From Hyphomicrobiales bacterium (GTDB lineage Bacteria; Pseudomonadota; Alphaproteobacteria; Rhizobiales; Devosiaceae): a stretch of DNA of 9,137 bases. The position numbers and the translations under genes are program-made. A model generated the notes under the pieces. It was not told the origin of the DNA. It did no database searches and worked only from the letters and a program-made list of their open reading frames with translations. The stretch lies in the NCBI GenBank assembly GCA_015487985.1, contig WFOP01000020.1, positions 1 to 9,137 of the forward strand, written 5' to 3'. Positions 1 through 6,435 of this stretch are shown piece by piece. The first letter of the stretch is position 1, and each line of letters starts with the position of its first letter.

Positions 1-287
1 AACGCCAGACAGCCGCCCTTGCAGGCCTGGCACCGGTTGCACGCCAGTCCGGCACATGGAAGGGTAAAAGCTTCATTCGAGGCGGCAGAGCAAACCTGCG
101 TCAGGCTCTATACATGCCAGCTCTCGTTGCCATACGATTCAATGAAGAAATAGAAACTAAGTACAAGACAATGACCGAGGCTGGAAAACCCGCAAAAGTG
201 GCCATAACCACAATCATGCGCAAAATCATCATAACCGCTAACTCCCTGTTGAGAGATAACAGAAAATGGTCCAAAATTAGCGCTTGA
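1..287 (+). CDS. IS110-family transposase, C-terminal part (5' end outside the window)
   Basis: This is the end of a transposase of the IS110/IS116/IS902 family. These enzymes combine an N-terminal RuvC-like DEDD domain with a C-terminal serine-containing Transposase_20 domain and move circular intermediates guided by a bridge RNA. Only 94 codons are visible; the codon phase starts at base 3 and the TGA is at 285-287. The translation opens with RQTAALAGLAPVARQSG, then GTWKGKSFIRGGRANLRQAL, then an alpha-helical tail (AGKPAKVAITTIMRKIIITA, NSLLRDNRKW). The GLAPVARQSG block followed by a basic stretch and R-GG-RANLRQAL is the typical Transposase_20 signature; the Ser of QSG is where I would place the catalytic serine (inference). 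No stop or frameshift interrupts it, so the copy may be intact. It is convergent with folK, with 14 bases between the two stops. The RuvC domain and the left end cannot be seen. Confidence 0.88.
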   Translation, partial: RQTAALAGLAPVARQSGTWKGKSFIRGGRANLRQALYMPALVAIRFNEEIETKYKTMTEAGKPAKVAITTIMRKIIITANSLLRDNRKWSKISA

Positions 288-301
288 TCAAAACGGATAC
301 T
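1..301 (+). mobile_element. Right part of an IS110-family insertion sequence (boundary approximate)
   Basis: The element is inferred from the transposase end. IS110 elements usually lack obvious terminal inverted repeats and make no clear target duplication, so the exact border cannot be read here. Only 14 bases lie between the transposase stop and the folK stop codon, so the right end is either very short or runs into the annotated 3' end of folK. A short right end fits the IS110 subgroup, in which the long non-coding end carrying the bridge RNA lies upstream of the transposase, which here is outside the window. Confidence 0.5.
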
Positions 302-739
302 TTAGCTGGCTGCCTGCTCCAAAATCCAGTTTTGTGTTTCGGGTGAAATCTCGCTCAAGGGTTTCAGAACAAATTCACGTTCATGGGCATGGGGGTGGGG
401 CAGGGTAAGGCGCTCTGTATCCATCCTGATCCGTTCATAGGCGACAATATCAATGTCGATCAGGCGAGGGCCCCATCTTTCTTTGCGTACGCGGCCCATT
501 TTGTTTTCGATGGACTGGCAGGTATCAAGCAGCTCTAGCGGGGTGAGGGATGTTTCAATCCCCAGCACGATATTGTGGAAATCGGGTTGATCTGTTTTCC
601 CCCAGGCCGGGTTTTTCAGCACTTTTGATTGGACAATAACATTGATGGCGGGGTTGGCGCTGAGCAGGTGGGTGGCATTTGCAAGCTGTTCAACGGGCTT
701 TTCAAGATTGGCCCCCAGACTTAACCATGCGTGGCTCAT
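302..739 (-). CDS. folK: 2-amino-4-hydroxy-6-hydroxymethyldihydropteridine pyrophosphokinase (HPPK)
   Basis: FolK transfers pyrophosphate from ATP to 6-hydroxymethyl-7,8-dihydropterin, making the substrate of FolP in cytoplasmic folate synthesis. At 145 residues it shows SLGANL (7-12), the WGKTDQPDFHN loop (46-56), and GRVRKERWGPR (82-92) followed by IDIDI, with the two metal-binding Asp at 95 and 97, the same numbering as in E. coli FolK. The LPHPHAHEREFVLKPL block (113-128) is also present. The ATG overlaps the folB stop as ATGA (736-739), which fixes the start and implies translational coupling; no Shine-Dalgarno sequence is evident. After EISPE only about ten residues remain, whereas E. 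coli FolK (159 residues) runs about 16 longer, so the C-terminus is short. The gene ends 14 bases from the IS110 transposase stop, so its tail may have been replaced by insertion. All recognised catalytic motifs precede this tail, so activity may survive. Confidence 0.93.
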   Translation of the reverse strand: MSHAWLSLGANLEKPVEQLANATHLLSANPAINVIVQSKVLKNPAWGKTDQPDFHNIVLGIETSLTPLELLDTCQSIENKMGRVRKERWGPRLIDIDIVAYERIRMDTERLTLPHPHAHEREFVLKPLSEISPETQNWILEQAAS

Positions 740-1125
740 TTTGGGCGCTGGCGGGTCAGCCGCACGGCAAATTCCCCGGTTACCACCGGGATGGGGGCTT
801 CGGGTTTGGCAACGCGAATTTGCACCCAGTCAATGTCCTGATAGGCCTCAAACAGGCGATCCACAATATGTTGGGCCAGCGCCTCGAGTAATTTGAATGT
901 CTGTTCTGAAAACGAGTCGCGTACAACATTAAATATCAATTCATAGGATATGGTTTCTTCCACATCGTCGCTGGCGGCCGCCGCGCGCAGGTCCAGTCCG
1001 CATATGACATCAAGGGAAAACCGACAGCCCACTTTTCCCTCTTCGGGCATCACCCCGTGATAGCCGTAAAAAGCGAGGCCCTTAAGGATAATCGCGTCAT
1101 CTTTTTCCATATCCATCTTATTCAC
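736..1125 (-). CDS. folB: Dihydroneopterin aldolase
   Basis: FolB cleaves 7,8-dihydroneopterin to 6-hydroxymethyl-7,8-dihydropterin and glycolaldehyde, the step just before FolK. The 129-residue length is normal for this small oligomeric enzyme. Seen in the sequence: LKGLAFYGYHGVMPEEGKVG (14-33), the family's N-terminal signature; ETISYELI (57-64) with the substrate-binding Tyr; KLLEALAQHIVD (78-89) with the pterin-anchoring Glu; and KPEAPIP (107-113) with the catalytic Lys. The start is GTG, overlapping the folP stop as GTGA (1122-1125); a purine-rich GAGAAG lies upstream within folP. An ATG three codons in (1114-1116) is the alternative start. The stop overlaps the folK ATG. It sits between folP and folK in a tightly coupled cluster, supporting a role in folate synthesis rather than the related epimerase or dihydromonapterin functions. 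Confidence 0.94.
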   Translation of the reverse strand: MNKMDMEKDDAIILKGLAFYGYHGVMPEEGKVGCRFSLDVICGLDLRAAAASDDVEETISYELIFNVVRDSFSEQTFKLLEALAQHIVDRLFEAYQDIDWVQIRVAKPEAPIPVVTGEFAVRLTRQRPK

Positions 1126-1973
1126 TCCGCTTCTCGCGCACCATAAGAGGTGGCCATTGCCACCCTGAGCGCCTGCAGGTTTGGCGCAACATCATGTACC
1201 CTAAAGATATGTGCGCCGCTTTGATAGGCAATAATGGAGGTGGCAACGGTTGCGGCCACCCGCTCTTTTGGTTCGATATTGAGCAACTTCCCTAACATCG
1301 ACTTGCGCGAGGTGCCGATCAGCAATGGAAAGCCAAGCTCATGCAGCTCTGCGATGCGGTTGAGCAAAAGGTAGTTTTCAGAAAAGGTTTTTGCGAAACC
1401 AAAACCGGGGTCAAGAATAAGGCTTTTTTTGCTGACCCCCGCCATGTCGGCGATGGATATGGTTTTTGTAAAAAACCGTTTTATTTCAGCGATCAGGTCT
1501 TTGTCTTTATCGCGGTTTTTATCCCAGTGCATGGCGATCAGCGGCGTTTCAAACCGGGCGGCGACGCGGGCAATTTCCGGCTCGCGCTGCAGGCCGCTCA
1601 CGTCATTGACGATTTGCGCCCCCGCTTTTATGGCCTGTTCTGCAACTTCTGCTTTGAACGTGTCTATGGAAATGGGTACTTTTATGCCGCTGGTAATCAA
1701 ACGCTCAATCACGGGAATAACCCGACTTAGTTCTTCTTCGGTGCTTATTTCATCAGCGCCGGGGCGGGTGCTTTGTCCGCCAATATCGATAATGTCTGCC
1801 CCCTGTTCCAGCATGGCGCGGGCCTGTTTCAAGGCACCTTCGGGTGAGGAAAATTTTCCACCATCGGAAAAGCTATCGGGGGTGACGTTGAGAATGCCCA
1901 TTATCAGGGGGGCCGGCCCAAGGCTTAGCACACCGCCCTTAACGGGAATATTATAGGCGCGATGATCTGGCAT
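1122..1973 (-). CDS. folP: Dihydropteroate synthase
   Basis: FolP condenses 6-hydroxymethyldihydropterin pyrophosphate with p-aminobenzoate to give 7,8-dihydropteroate; it is the target of sulfonamide drugs. The 283-residue TIM-barrel protein carries IMGILNVTPDSFSDGG (from about residue 24), IDIGGQSTRPGA (about 62-73), SIDTFKAEVAEQAI, IVNDVSGL, LDPGFGFAKT, IGTSRKSMLG with the Lys/Arg/Ser that contact substrate, and RVHDV near the end. These are both Pfam-type signature blocks of the family with no obvious missing residue. The ATG overlaps the last base of the rimO stop (TAATG, 1973-1975 on the minus strand), with GAGAGG a few bases upstream inside rimO as a likely ribosome binding site. It is chromosomal-type folP in context, not the mobile sul genes. 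Confidence 0.97.
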   Translation of the reverse strand: MPDHRAYNIPVKGGVLSLGPAPLIMGILNVTPDSFSDGGKFSSPEGALKQARAMLEQGADIIDIGGQSTRPGADEISTEEELSRVIPVIERLITSGIKVPISIDTFKAEVAEQAIKAGAQIVNDVSGLQREPEIARVAARFETPLIAMHWDKNRDKDKDLIAEIKRFFTKTISIADMAGVSKKSLILDPGFGFAKTFSENYLLLNRIAELHELGFPLLIGTSRKSMLGKLLNIEPKERVAATVATSIIAYQSGAHIFRVHDVAPNLQALRVAMATSYGAREAE

Positions 1974-3301
1974 TATTGGGGGGCCTCTCGAATGGCAAAC
2001 AGATCGTAGGCGTCTGAATCATGGACTTTTACCGATAGTTTATCGCCGGGTTTAATCCCGCTGGCGTGGTCAATGATCACGTTGCCGTCCACTTCGGGGG
2101 CATCCCAGATGGAGCGGGCGATGGCAAGGTTTTCCTCTTCTTCCACGTCATCCACCAGCACTTCTATGGTTTTGCCGACCTTTTGTTTCAGGCGATCAGC
2201 GGAGACGTGTTGTGCGCGCTCCATCAGACGTTCAAAACGTTCCTGTTTGATTTCCTCGGGCACGGCACCATCCAGTTCGTTTGCCTTTGCCCCTGTCACC
2301 GGCTCATAAGGGAAACATCCGGCCCGCTCGATCCCCGCTTCGCTGACCCAATCCAGTAGCTGGTTGAAGTCTGCTTCTGTTTCACCGGGAAAGCCGACGA
2401 TGAACGTTGAGCGAATGGCCAGATCGGGGCAGGTCTTGCGCCAGTTTAGTATGGTATCAAGGGTCTTTTCCTGATTGGCCGGGCGGCGCATGGATTTGAG
2501 AACTTTGGGGGAGGCGTGCTGAAAGGGAATATCCAGATAGGGTAGGATTTTGCCCTCTGCCATCAGTTCGATTGCCCCATCCACATGGGGGTAGGGGTAG
2601 ACATAATGCAGGCGTATCCATGCATCCAGTTCCCCCAGTTCTGCGCACATATCATAAAACTTTGCCCGCACGTCCCGGCCACGAAATTTTGAAGTGGCAT
2701 ATTTAATGTCCTGCCCGTAGGCGCTGGTATCCTGAGAAATCACCAGAAGCTCTTTGCTGCCCGACTTCACCAGCCGTTCGGCTTCATAGAGCACGCCGGC
2801 CATGGGGCGGGACACCAGATCGCCGCGAATGGAGGGGATGATGCAAAAGGAACAACGGTTGGAACACCCTTCGGAAATTTTCAGATATGAATAATGGCGC
2901 GGGGTGAGTTTGAGGCCCTCGGGGGGCACCAGATCCACATAAGGGTCGTGCAGGGGGGGCAAGGTTTCATGTACCGCTTCCACCACCTGTTCATATTGAT
3001 GGGGACCGGATACGGCGAGCACTTTGGGATGGGTTTTTCGGATCAGGTCTTCTTCAACACCAAGGCAGCCGGTGACCACCACTTTGCCGTTTTCGGAAAT
3101 GGCTTCGCCAATTGCCTCAAGGCTTTCTGCCTTGGCGCTGTCGATAAATCCGCAGGTGTTGACAATCACCATGTCAGCACCCTGATAATCGGGGGAAAAA
3201 CTATAGCCCTGAGCGCGCAGCGTGGTGAGAATTCTCTCTGAATCCACGAGAGCCTTGGGGCATCCAAGACTGACAAGGCCGATTTTTGGCGCTTTATTCA
3301 T
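1973..3301 (-). CDS. rimO: Ribosomal protein S12 methylthiotransferase RimO
   Basis: RimO is a radical-SAM enzyme that adds a methylthio group to the beta-carbon of a conserved aspartate in ribosomal protein S12. Its 442 residues match the family length. The N-terminal UPF0004/MTTase domain has three cluster-binding Cys: [13 protein letters not shown] (Cys14), [11 protein letters not shown] (Cys50) and VTGCLG (Cys79). The radical-SAM motif is CSNRCSFC (Cys146, 150, 153) followed by [27 protein letters not shown] sequence follows at mid-protein ([20 protein letters not shown]), and a C-terminal TRAM domain ends the protein. The [11 protein letters not shown] and [10 protein letters not shown] phrases separate RimO from the tRNA enzyme MiaB. 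The ATG has GGAT nine bases upstream. It overlaps folP by one base, so it heads the rimO-folPBK unit. A 57-base gap separates it from the DUF3291 gene upstream. Confidence 0.96.
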   Translation of the reverse strand: MNKAPKIGLVSLGCPKALVDSERILTTLRAQGYSFSPDYQGADMVIVNTCGFIDSAKAESLEAIGEAISENGKVVVTGCLGVEEDLIRKTHPKVLAVSGPHQYEQVVEAVHETLPPLHDPYVDLVPPEGLKLTPRHYSYLKISEGCSNRCSFCIIPSIRGDLVSRPMAGVLYEAERLVKSGSKELLVISQDTSAYGQDIKYATSKFRGRDVRAKFYDMCAELGELDAWIRLHYVYPYPHVDGAIELMAEGKILPYLDIPFQHASPKVLKSMRRPANQEKTLDTILNWRKTCPDLAIRSTFIVGFPGETEADFNQLLDWVSEAGIERAGCFPYEPVTGAKANELDGAVPEEIKQERFERLMERAQHVSADRLKQKVGKTIEVLVDDVEEEENLAIARSIWDAPEVDGNVIIDHASGIKPGDKLSVKVHDSDAYDLFAIREAPQ

Positions 3302-3344
3302 TTTGTTGATCCGTGGTTTTTAACTGTTGGCGCTGTCATATCGC

Positions 3345-3359
3345 ACCTTCTGAAAAGGT
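3345..3359 (-). repeat. Small inverted repeat at the DUF3291 3' end
   Basis: ACCTT and AAGGT arms (3345-3349 and 3355-3359) flank a 5-base loop, touching the last base of the DUF3291 stop codon. There is no T-run after it on the minus strand, so it is not a convincing terminator; it might act as an mRNA 3' stabiliser between the DUF3291 gene and rimO, or be chance. Confidence 0.3.
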
Positions 3360-3820
3360 CAATCGTTTGCCTCAGGTTTGCCCGTTGGGGAAAACGGGAT
3401 GCCAAAGGTGAATGCCTCAGGACAGGGGCCTTTATCCGCAATCATTTGCAGGCGGTGTTTACCTTCTTCAACAGTGGGGAATTCCCCTTCATTTATCCAC
3501 CACAGGGCCATGTGCGGGCCATCCAATTTGCCAAACCAGTCATAGCGCGAGGCAAATACCCGCTTATGAATGGTGCGGTAGGTGTAGTTTTCAAGGGATT
3601 CCAAATCTCGCCAGACGGCCATATTCGTTATGATATCGGGGTCTTCAAATGCTCTGATGCTGACTGTTGAATTTGCGACATTATCAATCAATCGCCAGAT
3701 AAAACCGGGACTGCGGTCAGCGGCCTTGTTGACGGCATCCAGATTATTCACGAAACCGGACATGCGTGGATCATCCATCGGATATTTTGCTTTTGCGATA
3801 TTGATGAGAGCCAGGTGCAT
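3359..3820 (-). CDS. DUF3291 domain protein
   Basis: The 153-residue protein matches, from memory of the family, DUF3291, whose biochemical role is unknown. Family-like blocks cover nearly the whole length: ALINIAKAKYPMDDPRMSGF near the start, then NNLDAVNKAADRSPGFIWRL, MAVWRDLESLENYTYRTIH, a WFGKLDGPHMALWWINEGEF segment and a C-terminal KGPCPEAFTFG. The fold is expected to resemble small alpha/beta ferredoxin-like (dimeric alpha-beta barrel) proteins such as antibiotic-biosynthesis monooxygenases (inference). There is no signal peptide or membrane segment. AAAGGAA a few bases before the ATG is a good ribosome binding site. It lies 26 bases after the lipB stop and 57 bases before the rimO start, so it is probably cotranscribed with both, but that context does not reveal a substrate. 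Confidence 0.85.
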   Translation of the reverse strand: MHLALINIAKAKYPMDDPRMSGFVNNLDAVNKAADRSPGFIWRLIDNVANSTVSIRAFEDPDIITNMAVWRDLESLENYTYRTIHKRVFASRYDWFGKLDGPHMALWWINEGEFPTVEEGKHRLQMIADKGPCPEAFTFGIPFSPTGKPEAND

Positions 3821-3846
3821 TGGTGTTCCTTTGGTTTCGCGCAGGC

Positions 3847-4572
3847 CTAAACTGACTTTGTTGGCCCGAAACGGCGTTCGAATTGTGTTTTGAGGGTGCT
3901 GTCGACTTCTTCCATCGACACAAGGTGCCCCAAATCTTCAAAACTTGTGACCCCCTGATCGGTGATGCCACATGGCACGATGCCTGAATAGTGGGAGAGG
4001 TCTGGGGAGATGTTGAGGGAAATACCGTGGAAGCTGACCCATCTGGATACGCGCACGCCGATGGCGGCGATTTTGTCGGCGCGATTTATGCCAAGTTCAG
4101 GGCGTTGAACCCAGACTCCCACGCGCCCCGCATGTCGGTCGGCTTCAATGTTAAAAGCGGCCAGCGTGTCAATGATCCAGCCTTCGAGATGTTGCACGAA
4201 ACATCTGATATCGCGACGGCGTTGTTTGAGGTCCAGCATAACATAGGCCACCCGCTGGCCGGGGCCGTGATAGGTGAATTGGCCGCCGCGCCCTGCGGGG
4301 TAAACCGGAAAATTGTTGGGGGCCAACAGATCGGCCTGTTTTGCCGAGGTGCCCGAGGTATAAAGGGGGGGATGTTCCACCAGCCACACCTGTTCGCCGG
4401 CCTCGCCATTGGCGATTCGGCGCGCCGTGGTGCGCATTTTCTCCAAAGTTTCTTCATAAGGGGTGGGGAAATCCAGAATTTTCCACTCAACAGTGCTCGC
4501 GTCGGTGCGTTTTAGTGGGAAAGTGGTTTTTTTTTCAGGGATGGCGGGGGGCATTAACTTTTCAATAACCAT
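3847..4572 (-). CDS. lipB: Lipoyl(octanoyl) transferase
   Basis: LipB moves the octanoyl group from octanoyl-ACP to a lysine of lipoyl domains (pyruvate and oxoglutarate dehydrogenases, GcvH), forming an acyl-cysteine intermediate; LipA then inserts sulfur. At 241 residues the protein shows [17 protein letters not shown] (62-78), the [19 protein letters not shown] block (92-110), [20 protein letters not shown] with the conserved Lys167, and SGIVPCGI with the catalytic Cys201. The first about 27 residues precede the conserved core and are uncertain: the ATG used here (4572) has no clear ribosome binding site, and an ATG at codon 7 (4554) is an alternative. It is the first minus-strand gene after a divergent 98-base intergenic region. 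A sequence resembling TACAAT (4582-4587, minus) lies directly upstream, which would give a very short leader. Confidence 0.96.
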   Translation of the reverse strand: MVIEKLMPPAIPEKKTTFPLKRTDASTVEWKILDFPTPYEETLEKMRTTARRIANGEAGEQVWLVEHPPLYTSGTSAKQADLLAPNNFPVYPAGRGGQFTYHGPGQRVAYVMLDLKQRRRDIRCFVQHLEGWIIDTLAAFNIEADRHAGRVGVWVQRPELGINRADKIAAIGVRVSRWVSFHGISLNISPDLSHYSGIVPCGITDQGVTSFEDLGHLVSMEEVDSTLKTQFERRFGPTKSV

Positions 4573-4640
4573 GATTTGCGCATTGTAGAAACTGATTTGG
4601 CGTTTGCTGAACGGACATTAGCCCTATTCATGGCCAAGGT

Positions 4641-4650
4641 CATTATAATG
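4641..4650. promoter_or_regulatory. Candidate divergent -10 elements between lipB and the FliN-like gene
   Basis: CATTATAATG is a perfect 10-base palindrome, giving a consensus TATAAT on the plus strand (4644-4649) and another on the minus strand (4642-4647). On the plus strand a start near 4656 would leave a leader of about 15 bases before the FliN-like ATG; on the minus strand it would leave about 60 bases before lipB. No good -35 hexamer lies at 16-18 bases on either side, so the call rests on the -10 match and the position in the only divergent gap here. Confidence 0.4.
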
Positions 4651-4670
4651 TTTTTGATGAAAGTGATCTG

Positions 4671-4907
4671 ATGAGTGTTGTTGAGTCCATTGATGTAGAT
4701 ATCAAGGTTGAGCTGGGCTCCACCCTGATGCCAATACACCATGTTTTGCGGCTTGGGCGGGGGGCAGTGATTGAACTTGATTCAAATGAAGATGATCCAA
4801 TGAAGATTTATGGTAACAACAAACATATTGCCGTTGGTGAAATTCGCATTGAAGAAGGCCGGCTGTCGATTGAGGTAACCAAAAAGATCGCCAATCTGGC
4901 AGACTGA
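4671..4907 (+). CDS. FliN-like SpoA-domain protein (orphan flagellar/type III C-ring family)
   Basis: The 78-residue protein consists almost entirely of one SpoA (FliN/FliM C-terminal) domain. Resemblance to FliN is seen in IDVDIKVELGSTLMPIHHVL, the LGRGAVIELD turn, and NNKHIAVGEIRIEEGRLSIEV, which parallel the family's VELG, LGxGSVxELD and NGxxIAxGEV blocks. FliN forms the lower C-ring of the flagellar switch; type III secretion C-ring proteins share the fold. The acidic DSNEDDPMK loop replaces the more usual AGEPLD-type segment. The start is the first in-frame ATG after a TGA at 4608-4610; the ribosome binding site is weak. Its neighbours are lipB (divergent) and a tRNA, with no flagellar or secretion gene within the window. 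It could be the organism's true FliN displaced from its cluster, or a repurposed SpoA protein; the gene symbol is withheld for this reason. Confidence 0.8.
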   Translation: MSVVESIDVDIKVELGSTLMPIHHVLRLGRGAVIELDSNEDDPMKIYGNNKHIAVGEIRIEEGRLSIEVTKKIANLAD

Positions 4908-5008
4908 TTTAATCTGAAATTGCAGAACTATCCGCTTGAGGTGGGGCAAAGGTTTTGCTAAACGCTATTTCGCAGTTTCCAAAAATTGCATATTTGTCGT
5001 CCTGGCGT

Positions 5009-5094
5009 GCGGTCGTGGCGGAATGGTAGACGCGCAGCGTTGAGGTCGCTGTGGGGTAAAACCCGTGGAAGTTCGAGTCTTCTCGACCGCACCA
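5009..5094 (+). tRNA. tRNA-Leu(GAG), CCA encoded
   Basis: The cloverleaf can be folded by eye. The acceptor stem is GCGGTCG (5009-5015) with CGACCGC (5084-5090), followed by discriminator A5091 and encoded CCA (5092-5094). The anticodon stem is CAGCG (5035-5039) with CGCTG (5047-5051), holding loop TTGAGGT with anticodon GAG at 5042-5044. A long variable arm with GGGT/ACCC pairing marks a class II tRNA. The T arm is GGAAG-TTCGAGT-CTTCT with one G-U pair. It decodes CTC and CTT leucine codons. The two flanking regions are non-coding, and a CATATT at 4989-4994 is a possible -10 without a good -35. Confidence 0.97.
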
Positions 5095-5401
5095 ATATTG
5101 TATCTCGCGCCAATTCGCTTCGCTCATGCTCCGATGGGGCGCCACACGAGTGGCGGCTCGCTCTTTGCTCTCTGGCGCGCTCCACCTTTGTCTGTCTAAG
5201 CACACCATCTGTTTTGAATTCATGCAGTTCGCTTTTTCTCACGTCTCTTTACATGAGTGGCCAGGAAGTTGGCCGGGGGCAGTTGGTGCTGGAGAATTTC
5301 TTGCTCGGTCTGGCGGCAGTTAAAGGGGAAAGGGATGTTGCAACCACCGGAGGCGTATCTGGAACCAAGCTTAAACCACAGGCGCCATTATAAGATATCT
5401 C
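5095..5401. other. Gene-poor 307-base stretch between the tRNA and the SorC-type regulator
   Basis: No frame here carries a protein I recognise or a start with a believable ribosome binding site. The first about 90 bases are GC-rich and hold nested inverted repeats (listed separately). A further inverted repeat, GGCCA/TGGCC, is at 5259-5263 and 5270-5274 with a 6-base loop and no T-run. On the minus strand a stop-bounded open stretch without ATG runs from 5387 to 5220. The segment may hold the remains of something lost next to a tRNA, or only spacer and transcript ends. Confidence 0.5.
5106..5179. repeat. Nested inverted repeats just downstream of tRNA-Leu
   Basis: The outer arms CGCGCCA (5106-5112) and TGGCGCG (5173-5179) are perfectly complementary over 7 bases and enclose 60 bases. 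Inside, CGCCAC (5140-5145) and GTGGCG (5150-5155) form a 6-base stem with loop ACGA. There is no T-run to make a canonical terminator. It could be a repetitive extragenic palindrome-like element, a folded tRNA trailer, or coincidence in GC-rich DNA. Confidence 0.4.
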
Positions 5402-6391
5402 TCATTTTTGAACAGTAATTTTCGCATATAGTTCAATCGCTGTATCACCATCTAAAACAACACCATTTGCGGTGCCATTACGAAGAAAAGCATGTGCGGC
5501 TTCAATTTTTTCACGACCTGCGACGAGTAACATGGTATTTGCCCTCTTCAAGTCGTCAAAACTTGAGGCAAGGGTTCTGTTGTTAAGCGGGTGATTAATT
5601 GGCTTGCCGTTTTTATCAAAGAAAACCCCATTGGTGTCACCTACAGCCCCTGCTGCCCTTAATGAGGCCAAGTTTTCCGAAGAAATCATTTCTTGTTCAC
5701 GCAATACAGAGCGTTCTGTCAGTTCACCGACACTAATGAGGGCCAAGTCAGCATTTTGGGCGAGTTCAAGGGCTTTGGCGACAGCGCGCTGTGACAGCAA
5801 TACATTGCGGTCTGTAGGCGTGTCCGCGATGAATGGCACCGAAAGAAAATATCCTTCTGCACCTGTAGCGTTTGCGAAACCCTGAACCACTTCAAAAGGG
5901 TTGAATGCCGAATTGGCAGTCAATGATCCCATCATGCTTACGAATTTAGCATTGGGCGCCTGTACCCCGGCCATGCCGCGGGTAATCTGGGAAAGGGTTC
6001 TACCCCATCCAACACCAATGATCGCATTGGGTTTTGATGCAAGAAAATCCCTGAGGTATAGTGCAGCTGCAGAACCCACCGCACGCATGGGAAATTTTTT
6101 CAAGACTTCGCTTGCCTCCATATCCCTTGATGAAAGATATAAAGGCGGCGTAACGATGCAGTATTCTAGCTGAAATTCTTGTCGAATTGCCTCTTGGATG
6201 GGCAATTGTCCTACATCATGGCTATTGATGGTTATGCTTACCAGGCCCTCTCTTCGAGCCTTTGATAGCAGCTTGTTTACGCGCGCACGAGTTAGTCCAA
6301 GGTGTGTTGCTGTTGCCTCTTGATTGAGTCCGCCCTGATAATAAAGCCAGGCTGCGTGCGTCATTAATTCTGTTTCGTTTAGTGTGACCAT
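5402..6391 (-). CDS. SorC-family sugar-binding transcriptional regulator
   Basis: SorC-family (DeoR-like sugar-binding) proteins bind DNA through an N-terminal helix-turn-helix and sense phosphorylated sugars or sugar alcohols through a large C-terminal domain. In 329 residues, an HTH covers about residues 18-45 (YYQGGLNQEATATHLGLTRA followed by RVNKLLSKARREGLV). The effector domain shows IIGVGWGRTLSQI, FVSMMGSLT, LALISVGEL, LRAAGAVGDTNGVFFDKNGK and a final TANGVVLDGDTAIEL, all typical of the family. I chose the ATG at 6391; the frame is open a further 12 codons to a TTG at 6427, but that extension is outside the family core. No strong ribosome binding site is seen. It diverges from the binding-protein gene of an ABC sugar importer, the usual arrangement for a local regulator of that importer. 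Whether it represses or activates, and its ligand, cannot be told. Confidence 0.92.
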   Translation of the reverse strand: MVTLNETELMTHAAWLYYQGGLNQEATATHLGLTRARVNKLLSKARREGLVSITINSHDVGQLPIQEAIRQEFQLEYCIVTPPLYLSSRDMEASEVLKKFPMRAVGSAAALYLRDFLASKPNAIIGVGWGRTLSQITRGMAGVQAPNAKFVSMMGSLTANSAFNPFEVVQGFANATGAEGYFLSVPFIADTPTDRNVLLSQRAVAKALELAQNADLALISVGELTERSVLREQEMISSENLASLRAAGAVGDTNGVFFDKNGKPINHPLNNRTLASSFDDLKRANTMLLVAGREKIEAAHAFLRNGTANGVVLDGDTAIELYAKITVQK

Positions 6392-6435
6392 AGGTGGGTT
6401 TCTATTCAGTGCTAAATGAAAATGCAATACGAGTT

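Noticed and set aside
1341..1956. Long plus-strand open frames opposite folP
   Set aside because: They are antisense to strongly conserved folP codons, have no recognisable domain and arise from its codon pattern.
5259..5274. GGCCA/TGGCC hairpin as a terminator for the SorC-type regulator
   Set aside because: It lies more than 120 bases beyond the stop and has no T-run on the minus strand.
5220..5387. A 55-codon stop-bounded minus-strand stretch next to the regulator, a possible gene remnant
   Set aside because: It has no ATG, no recognisable domain and no ribosome binding site; an open stretch of this size is expected by chance.
4909..5393. Open frames on both strands that run through the tRNA-Leu gene and its 3' flank
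   Set aside because: They read across a clearly folded tRNA and have no family resemblance or believable ribosome binding site. Translations of tRNA regions on the opposite strand commonly give such spurious proteins.
6392..6427. Twelve extra N-terminal codons of the SorC-type regulator from a TTG at 6427
   Set aside because: TTG without a ribosome binding site, outside the family core, and running into the candidate regulatory region; the ATG at 6391 is more likely.
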